From Actinomycetota bacterium (lineage in GTDB: Bacteria > Actinomycetota > CADDZG01 > JAHWKV01): 12,369 nucleotides of DNA. Below, in pieces: positions 1 to 5,476 of this stretch (position 1 is its first letter; each line of letters starts with the position of its first letter). A model generated the notes under the pieces. It saw only the letters and a program-made list of their open reading frames with translations. It was not told where the DNA came from and did no database searches. The stretch covers positions 1 to 12,369 of the forward strand of contig JAHWKV010000006.1 of NCBI GenBank assembly GCA_019347725.1. Reading direction: 5' to 3'. Both the position numbers and the translations under genes were made by a program.

Positions 1-1
1 G

Positions 2-313
2 GACAAGCTGAACGCGCTGGTACGGGCCGACTGCACGACCCGTAATCCGCGCAGAGCCCGGCAGCTGTCCGCACGGATGGATCAGCTCGAGGAGCGCATA
101 GCGGATCTGCGCTCCAGAGAGGAGCTGGCGCAGCTGCGTCCGGCGCTGAACGGCAGGGAGGTTATGGACTTGCTGGAGCTTGAGCCCGGGCCGGGCGTAG
201 GGCGGGCCATGGACTTTTTGATGGAGCTTCGCCTGGACGAAGGGGAACTGAGCAAACAGGAGGCGTCGAGGCGTCTGGTGGCCTGGTACAAGGAGCGGGG
301 TGGCCGCGGCTAG
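2..313 (+). CDS. cca: CCA-adding tRNA nucleotidyltransferase, C-terminal fragment
   Basis: The open frame runs in from the left edge and ends at TAG 311-313, so only about the last 103 residues are present. The enzyme adds or repairs the 3' CCA end of tRNAs from CTP and ATP in the cytoplasm. The fragment begins with LNALVRADCTTRNPRRA and continues into a helical region with LRPALNGREVMDLL and GPGVGRAMDFLMELRLDEG. From memory this closely follows the C-terminal helical domain of actinobacterial PcnA/Cca (M. tuberculosis Rv3907c type). The catalytic nucleotidyltransferase domain lies outside the window. Internal ATG 77 is not the true start because homology continues upstream of it. The stop lies inside the next gene (14-base overlap), so the two are probably co-transcribed. 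The family call is firm; activity cannot be judged from this part. Confidence 0.9.
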   Translation, partial: DKLNALVRADCTTRNPRRARQLSARMDQLEERIADLRSREELAQLRPALNGREVMDLLELEPGPGVGRAMDFLMELRLDEGELSKQEASRRLVAWYKERGGRG

Positions 314-1046
314 CCCTTCCTCGCCCCCTAAGGACTGGTACGTGGAGGTGGCGCAGCACCTCGGCGAGCGGTACCTGGGCTACGAGTTCGCCCGGGGCGC
401 CGAGCAGGAAGTTGAGTTCCTGTACTCAACGCTCACCATGAAGCCCGGGGACCGGGTGCTCGATGTGGGCTGTGGTCCCGGACGCCACAACGTGGAGCTG
501 GCCCGGTGCGGCGTCTCGGTGGTGGGCATTGATCTTGCGCCGGCATTCATATCGCTGGCTCGCGAGCGCGCCTCCAACGCCGGCGTCAACGTCTCTTTCT
601 TCGAGATGGATGCGCTCGAGCTGCCGTTTGAGGACGAATTCGACGCCGCTATAAGCATTTGCGAAGGGGCGTTCGGGTTGGGCCTGGACGATCTGGCGAT
701 CCTGCGTTCGGTAGCGCGGGCTTTGAAGCCCGGGGGCCATTTGGCGCTGGGCGCCCCCAATGTGTTCTATGTCCTGGACCATATGGAGGCCGGCGATGAG
801 TTCGACCCGGTCTCGATGATCCTCACCAAGACCTTGAAGTCGGTTCCCGGCGTCTCAGGCGAGCGGCGAGATCTTACGATGTACAACTCTTGCTACACGC
901 CCAGGGAGCTTCAGTGGCTCGCCAACGGTGCGGGCTTGGACCCGCAGTTTGTGAGCGGGATAGCGCCGGGCGAGTATCAGGGCCGGCCGCCTACGACGCA
1001 GGACCCCGAACTGCTGCTGCTGGCCCGCAAGCCGCCGGCGGGCTGA
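300..1046 (+). CDS. Class I SAM-dependent methyltransferase
   Basis: This 248-residue cytoplasmic protein has the Rossmann-fold methyltransferase pattern. Motif I, VLDVGCGPGRHNVELA, starts near residue 53. The acidic end of strand 2 is in VVGIDLAP near residues 74-81, MDALELPF (103-110) is the adenine-binding region, and LKPGGHLAL (142-150) is the post-strand-4 motif. It belongs to the broad Methyltransf_11/25 group, and its substrate cannot be read from the sequence. The start is GTG 300, with AGGAG at 291-295 just upstream. It overlaps the cca 3' end by 14 bases, which suggests translational coupling. The C-terminal part (VSGIAPGEYQGRPPT near 219-232) resembles small-molecule methyltransferases rather than the known tRNA ones, but this is weak. 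A convergent ino1 gene follows after 80 bases. Confidence 0.85.
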   Translation: MAAASPSSPPKDWYVEVAQHLGERYLGYEFARGAEQEVEFLYSTLTMKPGDRVLDVGCGPGRHNVELARCGVSVVGIDLAPAFISLARERASNAGVNVSFFEMDALELPFEDEFDAAISICEGAFGLGLDDLAILRSVARALKPGGHLALGAPNVFYVLDHMEAGDEFDPVSMILTKTLKSVPGVSGERRDLTMYNSCYTPRELQWLANGAGLDPQFVSGIAPGEYQGRPPTTQDPELLLLARKPPAG

Positions 1047-1126
1047 TGGGCTGTCGCATCATCGAGGTGGACGATAGATGAGACCGTCGCCGCAAGTGAG
1101 GCGCCGAGCCGAAAGCGAAAGAAGGA

Positions 1127-2239
1127 CTACGCCCTGACCGGAACTCGCCGGAGCGAGGCCGCCGGGCCCACCGACCGAATGAACTCCTCCACCATCTGAC
1201 GCGCCACGTCGTCGGAGTGCTGTACGGGCGGCGACTTCATGAAGTAAGCGCTGGGGCCGAGCAGCGGTCCTCCCACCCCGGCGTCCAGGGCGAGCTTAAG
1301 GCAGCGGATCGCGTCGATGACGATGCCCGCCGAGTTGGGAGAGTCCCAAACCTCCAGCTTGAGATCAACCGACATGGGTACGTTGCCGAACTGCTGGCCT
1401 TCCACCCGAATGTGCGCCCATTTGCGGTCTTGCAGCCACGGCACGTGGTCCGACGGACCGATGTGAACGTCGTCGGGGTCGAGGGAGCGGGAGACCTGAG
1501 AGGTGAACGATTGGGTCTTGGATTTCTTCTTGGAGACCAGTCGTTCCCGCTCCAGCATGTTCATAAAGTCCATGTTGCCGCCGAAGTTCAGCTGGTAGGT
1601 ATGGTCGATCTTCACCCCGCGGTCTTCGAACAGCCGGGCAAGCAACCGGTGGATGATAGTGGCGCCGACCTGGCTTTTAATGTCATCGCCGATGATCGGC
1701 AATCCCGCCTCGGTGAATTTCTGGGCCCACGCCGGCTGAGAGGCGATGAATACCGGCATGCAGTTCACAAAACCGACCCCTGCCTCCAGTGCGCAGCCGG
1801 CATAGTACTGGGCCGCCCTCTCGCTGCCGACGGGCAGGTAGTTGACGAGCACGTCGGTACCGGTTTGCTTGAGAACCTTGACCACATCCACGGGTGGCTC
1901 CGGCGACTCGGTAATCTTCTCCCGGTAGTACTGTCCTAGACCGTCGAGCGTCGGCCCGCGAGAAACCGTTACGTCTAGCTGCGGAACTTCGGCAAACTTG
2001 ATCGTGTTGTTGGGTTCTGCCAGCAAGGCCTTGGATAGGTCGGTTCCCACCTTCAACGTGTCCACATCGAATGCGCAGGAGAACTCCACGTCGCCCACGT
2101 GGTAGTCGCCGATGTTCAGGTGCATTAGCCCGGGCAGATCGTCCTGCGGGGTGGCGTCCCGGTAGAACTCGATGCCCTGAACCAGGGCCGAAGCACAGTT
2201 TCCGGCCCCGATAATCCCTACCCTGATCTTGCTCGTCAT
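1127..2239 (-). CDS. ino1: Inositol-3-phosphate synthase (Ino1)
   Basis: This is an NAD-dependent cytoplasmic enzyme that converts glucose 6-phosphate to inositol phosphate. In Actinobacteria that product feeds phosphatidylinositol, its mannosides and mycothiol. At 370 residues it matches the compact bacterial form (about 360-370) rather than the roughly 500-residue eukaryotic enzyme. Visible motifs are the N-terminal nucleotide loop GIIGAGNCA (8-16), [10 protein letters not shown] (133-142), [11 protein letters not shown] (184-194), [11 protein letters not shown] (217-227), the lysine-rich active-site segment [10 protein letters not shown] (236-245), [15 protein letters not shown] (261-275) and [11 protein letters not shown] (295-305). 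The ATG is preceded by AAAGGAG (minus strand, 2246-2252). It lies 42 bases downstream of padR on the same strand, so the two probably form one transcript. The same padR-ino1 pairing is known in mycobacteria. Confidence 0.96.
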   Translation of the reverse strand: MTSKIRVGIIGAGNCASALVQGIEFYRDATPQDDLPGLMHLNIGDYHVGDVEFSCAFDVDTLKVGTDLSKALLAEPNNTIKFAEVPQLDVTVSRGPTLDGLGQYYREKITESPEPPVDVVKVLKQTGTDVLVNYLPVGSERAAQYYAGCALEAGVGFVNCMPVFIASQPAWAQKFTEAGLPIIGDDIKSQVGATIIHRLLARLFEDRGVKIDHTYQLNFGGNMDFMNMLERERLVSKKKSKTQSFTSQVSRSLDPDDVHIGPSDHVPWLQDRKWAHIRVEGQQFGNVPMSVDLKLEVWDSPNSAGIVIDAIRCLKLALDAGVGGPLLGPSAYFMKSPPVQHSDDVARQMVEEFIRSVGPAASLRRVPVRA

Positions 2240-2281
2240 CTAGTTCTCCTTTGGAACGTTTGTATTCAGGTGGCCGCCCGG

Positions 2282-2809
2282 TTAACCGTTCGGTTTGGTC
2301 TTCAGCTTCTCTTCGGCGATCAGCCGGTCAATCCACTCGATGTCCGCACGCGTCGTATCCACGCGGTGCTCCATCAATCGATAGGTGTATTTGTCGATCT
2401 TTTCCCGGTAGCTCTTTAATTTCTCCTTGAGATCGGCCGCCATCTCGGTGAGGTAGGCGCGCCGCCGCTCCAGTAGATCAACGCGGTCGTCTTGGGTCAG
2501 ATACCGGGAAAAAGCAAAGCGAACGCCAAATTTCGTCTCGTCCAACACCGTCGCCCGCTCGCACAGCCGCTGCTCGAACAGCTCTTCACCCGCTTCGGTG
2601 ATTCGGTAGATGTTGCGGCGCCTCGTTACGTCGACCTTGGGATATGCCAGCTCGATCAGCCCCTGACGCTCCAGGCGGCGTACCGTCGGATAGAGGCTGC
2701 CGTACGATGCCTGCCAGAACTGGCCCAGCTGGGCCGTGAGTTCCTTTTTGAGTTCGTATCCATGCATGGCCCGGTCCTTCAGTAGACCGAGTATCGCCAT
2801 CTCAATCAT
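2282..2809 (-). CDS. PadR-family transcriptional regulator
   Basis: This 175-residue protein starts with the typical PadR winged helix: MIEMAILGLLKDRAMHGYELKK (start of helix 1 onward), then a recognition-helix region with SYGSLYPTVRRLERQGLI near 35-52 and the wing NIYRITEAGEELF near 66-78. The C-terminal half (about 95-170) is rich in Leu, Glu and Lys and predicts the long dimerisation helices of the Vir_act_alpha_C (PadR subfamily 1) type. PadR proteins are usually repressors that respond to small ligands; no ligand can be inferred here. The gene is first in a padR-ino1 unit. The 14-bp palindrome 93-125 bases upstream is the obvious candidate operator for autoregulation and for control of ino1 and perhaps the divergent DUF5318 gene. 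Its ribosome-binding site is weak (GAGG about 9 bases before the ATG). Confidence 0.93.
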   Translation of the reverse strand: MIEMAILGLLKDRAMHGYELKKELTAQLGQFWQASYGSLYPTVRRLERQGLIELAYPKVDVTRRRNIYRITEAGEELFEQRLCERATVLDETKFGVRFAFSRYLTQDDRVDLLERRRAYLTEMAADLKEKLKSYREKIDKYTYRLMEHRVDTTRADIEWIDRLIAEEKLKTKPNG

Positions 2810-2901
2810 CGGGTCCTCGCCTCACCATGTAGATATCGCACGTAGGTGCTCCGGAGTGTTTGCCTGCCCTACAGCTTCCCTAAGGAAATAGTCCCACATA
2901 T

Positions 2902-2934
2902 CGCTTAGATATATCGCTTCGATATATCTAAGCG
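2902..2934. promoter_or_regulatory. Perfect 14-bp inverted repeat, candidate PadR operator
   Basis: CGCTTAGATATATC (2902-2915) and GATATATCTAAGCG (2921-2934) are exact reverse complements separated by 5 bases (GCTTC). The block is AT-rich in an otherwise GC-rich region and lies in the only divergent intergenic space of the window, between padR and the DUF5318 gene. A 9-base direct repeat, ATATCGCTT, also occurs at 2898-2906 and 2911-2919, so two overlapping half-site arrangements exist. A dyad of this size fits a dimeric winged-helix regulator, and padR next door is the best candidate. That assignment is inference; a cruciform or terminator function is less likely because no T-run follows. 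Confidence 0.7.
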
Positions 2935-2989
2935 CGATAATCACCAACTGTCAAAGGTCGCCCCTATCTCTCGATGCGACCAGGTCCAC

Positions 2990-2995
2990 TACAAT
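2990..2995 (+). promoter_or_regulatory. Candidate -10 element of the DUF5318 gene (TACAAT)
   Basis: TACAAT lies 9 bases before ATG 3005, which would place the transcript start at about 3002-3005. No Shine-Dalgarno sequence is visible before that ATG, so a leaderless or nearly leaderless mRNA is the simplest reading; such transcripts are common in Actinobacteria. No convincing -35 element is seen at the expected spacing. The palindrome at 2902-2934 would then sit about 70-100 bases upstream. Confidence 0.45.
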
Positions 2996-3004
2996 GGCCT
3001 GATT

Positions 3005-3409
3005 ATGCAGGGCTTCGTCGACTACACCATGGCCAAGCGCTCAATCGTCGAGGGCTACAAGCGCGGCGCGCTGGATCGCCACGACATCTGTGACGCCCAC
3101 CCGGAGTTGGTGAGAGCGGGCCGCAACATCGGCGCCAAGGTTCGCCGGCCCTGCCCGGTGTGCCAGGCCGAATCGCTGCGGCAGGTGCGCTATGTGTTCG
3201 GTGATCAACTCAAGCATCTGTCCGGCCGCCCGGTGTACCCCGACGACTGGGACATGGAGCTCAGTAGCAAGTTCGACGAGTTTCGCTGTTACGTAATCGA
3301 GGTGTGTCTCGACTGCCACTGGAACCACATGGCCGCTTGCTACCTGATGGGCAGGCGATTCCAGGCTCCCAGCGCCCGGACGGCCGGAGCCGGGCGGACC
3401 AACCCGTAA
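3005..3409 (+). CDS. DUF5318 family protein with four-cysteine putative zinc site
   Basis: This protein of 134 residues has unknown function. From memory it aligns with M. tuberculosis Rv0049 (DUF5318): VDYTMAKRS (5-13) against VDYALRRRS, DICDAHPELVRAG (27-39), VFGDQL (64-69) and EVCLDCHWNH (99-108). Paired cysteines CPVC (50-53) and CLDC (101-104) suggest a zinc-ribbon-like fold. There is no signal peptide or membrane segment, so it is probably cytoplasmic. Start ATG 3005 is chosen because homology begins at about residue 5 and a candidate -10 lies just upstream; ATG 3026 is an alternative but would cut conserved residues. It sits divergent from padR-ino1 and upstream of the cell-envelope cluster, as in mycobacteria. 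The last 15 residues are low-complexity. Confidence 0.88.
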   Translation: MQGFVDYTMAKRSIVEGYKRGALDRHDICDAHPELVRAGRNIGAKVRRPCPVCQAESLRQVRYVFGDQLKHLSGRPVYPDDWDMELSSKFDEFRCYVIEVCLDCHWNHMAACYLMGRRFQAPSARTAGAGRTNP

Positions 3410-3437
3410 ACAAAACCCGCGGCCAAATTTTTCTCTC

Positions 3438-3477
3438 AGAGGCCCCGGTGGATTAAAGTTCAGCCATCGCATTTCTA
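3438..3477 (+). other. SD, GTG and in-frame TAA ahead of the first unknown membrane gene
   Basis: AGAGG (3438-3442) is followed after 5 bases by GTG 3448, GAT, then TAA 3454-3456. The frame then stays open into the membrane gene that ends at 4275. The codons after the TAA read SSAIAFLLAFLSTPLLLG, a convincing transmembrane segment, yet no ATG, GTG or TTG occurs in frame until TTG 3556. Either the gene starts at a rare codon (ATC 3466 or CTG 3478), or it begins at GTG 3448 and carries a nonsense codon at position 3, or the sequence has an error here. Confidence 0.5.
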
Positions 3478-3555
3478 CTGGCTTTTCTCTCAACACCCTT
3501 ACTGCTGGGGATCGCGGCTGTTGCCTCCCCGGAGTGGTCGCGGCGCGCGCAGATA

Positions 3556-4275
3556 TTGGCTTTGCCCAAGGTGTCGTTCGACACAGCCCAGGGGCGCCTG
3601 CTCTTCGGTCTCGTGCCCTTCGGGGTGGCGCTGGGTATCCCCGCCGCGCTGGGTCTCATCTCCGCCAACGTCCTCGCTTTGCTTGCAGCGATGATCTCCT
3701 GCATGCTGGGGCGCGATTTTCTGGCCAAGACCCACGACGAGTATTTCGGCTGGACGCCGGCGCACGGCTGGTTTGCCGCGTTGAGCTGGAGCATCCTTGC
3801 CCTGCCGCTGCACGTGAACTCACTGGATCTGCAGCAGGTGGTGGCTGCCCAGGCGGCGCTTGGTCCGAGTCCCCTGTTTTTTGGCGCCGGACCTTCGGCG
3901 GCTTTTTGGCTGGCCATGGTGGCGGGGCTGGTTGCTGCAGCCGGGTGGTCTCAGGACCAGGTACGCCTGCCCACGAGGGCGGTGGCCTCCAGCGACTCCG
4001 CGGCCGACATGCTCGCCCGGTGGGGTGAGAGCGCTCTGGCCGCGACCGCGGTCACCTCGGTAGTTTGGGGGCCCTCGCTGGGCGCGTTGGTTTCGGGTCC
4101 GATCAATGAGCGGACCATAGGGTTCGTGGCGCTTTCCTTTGCCGTCACGTGCGCGGCCGTGGCGGCGGTGTCCTATGCCCGGCGGTTCATCACTCCCGCC
4201 ACCCAGCTGCCCCTGGCGGCGGGCGCCGGGGCGGTGGCGGCGCTGGCGATGTTAGTGGCGGCGTTTATCGAATGA
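3556..4275 (+). CDS. Unrecognised polytopic membrane protein A (start uncertain)
   Basis: From TTG 3556 the protein has 239 residues with about six hydrophobic segments (roughly 16-36, 38-50, 71-88, 114-130, 158-178, 188-206 and 217-236). Coding-like sequence with one more transmembrane segment continues upstream to 3457, so the true protein is probably 25-33 residues longer. I do not recognise the family. By eye, NSLDLQQVVAAQ (88-99) and the order of the helices around it resemble the middle of NuoH/HyfC-type complex I subunits (pattern SLNLTDIVEAQ in NuoH), but the acidic and basic residues of that family are missing. Treat this as a hypothesis. The stop overlaps the ATG of the next membrane gene (ATGA), which argues for coupled synthesis and a physical partnership. 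It precedes a penicillin-binding protein gene. Confidence 0.75.
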   Translation: MALPKVSFDTAQGRLLFGLVPFGVALGIPAALGLISANVLALLAAMISCMLGRDFLAKTHDEYFGWTPAHGWFAALSWSILALPLHVNSLDLQQVVAAQAALGPSPLFFGAGPSAAFWLAMVAGLVAAAGWSQDQVRLPTRAVASSDSAADMLARWGESALAATAVTSVVWGPSLGALVSGPINERTIGFVALSFAVTCAAVAAVSYARRFITPATQLPLAAGAGAVAALAMLVAAFIE

Positions 4276-5426
4276 TCATGATCGTGTTTGCAGTGGCGGC
4301 GGCAGTCAGCTGTGCGGTGCTGTCCATCGACGACTTCAGGCGTCACTGGCCCTTCTGGGTGCCCGCCACATTGCTGTTCGCCCTATCGGTAGGTCGCGAG
4401 CCATCCGTGGTCTTTTTGGGGCTGTTCCTCCTGCCGACGATCGTCCTGGGCGTAGGCGCTCTGCTGCGCCGGATCTCCCCGGTGCCTTTCCTGCTGATCG
4501 TGCTGTCGGACGTGGCGCTGGCCATTGCCCTGTCGCTCTACCAGAGCAAGACGTCGCTGTGGTCGCTGCCTCCTGTCGGCGGATGGGGCACCGGCGCCGG
4601 ATCTCTGGCGGCCGTCGCGGCAGTGTTGCGTCTGGGGACCGCTTCGGACGTGGCCGATTGGAGAGAGGGCGGCCTGCTGCCCGTCGCTTGGTGGCAGGGA
4701 GTCATGCTCGCTTACTGGTCCGGCACGGAAGCGGCGGTCGTGCTGGTGGTGGGGGGCGCTGCTCTGTGGGCCGCCGGCGCCTACCTGGCCCGCTCCAATC
4801 TCGCCGCGCTGTCGCTGGCCGGCGGCACAGTGGCGGTGGCGGCGGCGTTGGAGCCGGGCATTTTGCCGGTGCTCGTTATCGGCCTGGCCGGCACCGGTCT
4901 GGCGCTGGGAGAGCGGGTGGCCGCGCCCTGGGCAATTGCCATCTTGCCCCTGTCTTTCATCGCGGGCGCGATAGAGCTGCCCACCGGCCCTTACATTGCC
5001 CTGCCGGCACTGCTGTTTCCGCCGGCCTGGGCGGTGATGACCGCCCGGGTCAGCCGGATTCGTCCTCCGCGCGACGCCAAGCTGGTGGTGGGCCCAACCT
5101 CGGGCCTGCTGGTGCTTGCTTATCTTGTCGCGGTGGGCGCCTCGTTCGTGGATCTGGACATGGCCTCCAACGCCGTGCAATTACCACCGCAGGCGATCAA
5201 CGCAGTGTGGCTGTGTTACGGGCTGGGTGCGGCCGCGTCGGTGGCATACTGGGTCGTGGGCGATGACGTCCCCGGCAAGCTGCCGCCAGAGAAACCGAGC
5301 CATTTCTCCCAGTTTCACGACCTGGTCAACAGGCTGATTCCGGCGGTTGCCTGGGCGATATTTGGTGTGGCCATGATCGTCGCGGTCCGTTTGCTGCTGG
5401 CAGGTTTGAGGACCGGCTTTCTATAG
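4272..5426 (+). CDS. Unrecognised polytopic membrane protein B
   Basis: This 384-residue, very hydrophobic protein has about ten predicted transmembrane segments and short polar loops. Examples are 3-17, 28-40, 46-64, 71-90, 107-120, 136-150, 153-172, 176-208, 217-234, 240-257, 274-292, 308-329 and 354-377; the exact number is uncertain. ATG 4272 overlaps the stop of the preceding gene by four bases; ATG 4278 is a possible alternative. I do not recognise the family. The central stretch VLRLGTASDVADW (118-130) and LARSNLAALSLAGG (172-185) recalls the helix pattern of NuoM/NuoN antiporter-like subunits, but the conserved Lys/Glu channel residues are not evident. With gene A it forms a two-gene membrane module inserted between DUF5318 and ponA relative to mycobacteria. 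A 50-base gap separates it from the penicillin-binding protein gene. Confidence 0.82.
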   Translation: MIMIVFAVAAAVSCAVLSIDDFRRHWPFWVPATLLFALSVGREPSVVFLGLFLLPTIVLGVGALLRRISPVPFLLIVLSDVALAIALSLYQSKTSLWSLPPVGGWGTGAGSLAAVAAVLRLGTASDVADWREGGLLPVAWWQGVMLAYWSGTEAAVVLVVGGAALWAAGAYLARSNLAALSLAGGTVAVAAALEPGILPVLVIGLAGTGLALGERVAAPWAIAILPLSFIAGAIELPTGPYIALPALLFPPAWAVMTARVSRIRPPRDAKLVVGPTSGLLVLAYLVAVGASFVDLDMASNAVQLPPQAINAVWLCYGLGAAASVAYWVVGDDVPGKLPPEKPSHFSQFHDLVNRLIPAVAWAIFGVAMIVAVRLLLAGLRTGFL

Positions 5427-5476
5427 GGGCCGCTCCTTGCGATCGTTAGAGATTTGTGGAGGCTGGTGCGTAACCG

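Noticed and set aside
1057..1080. Imperfect hairpin (CATCATCG with CGATAGATG) between the convergent methyltransferase and ino1 genes
   Set aside because: The stem has a bulge, is not GC-rich and no T-run follows on either strand, so a terminator call is not supported.
3410..3437. T-rich stretch after DUF5318 considered as an intrinsic terminator
   Set aside because: No stable GC-rich stem precedes the T-run, only a 4-bp GGCC pairing.
3429..3492. 10-base direct repeat TTTTCTCTCA at 3429-3438 and 3483-3492
   Set aside because: The repeat is short and of low complexity, with no target-site or mobile-element context; chance is adequate.
4383..5180. Minus-strand open frame of 265 codons opposite membrane gene B
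   Set aside because: It is a shadow of the real plus-strand membrane gene: Gln/Arg-rich low-complexity translation, no family features, and typical of antisense frames in high-GC DNA.
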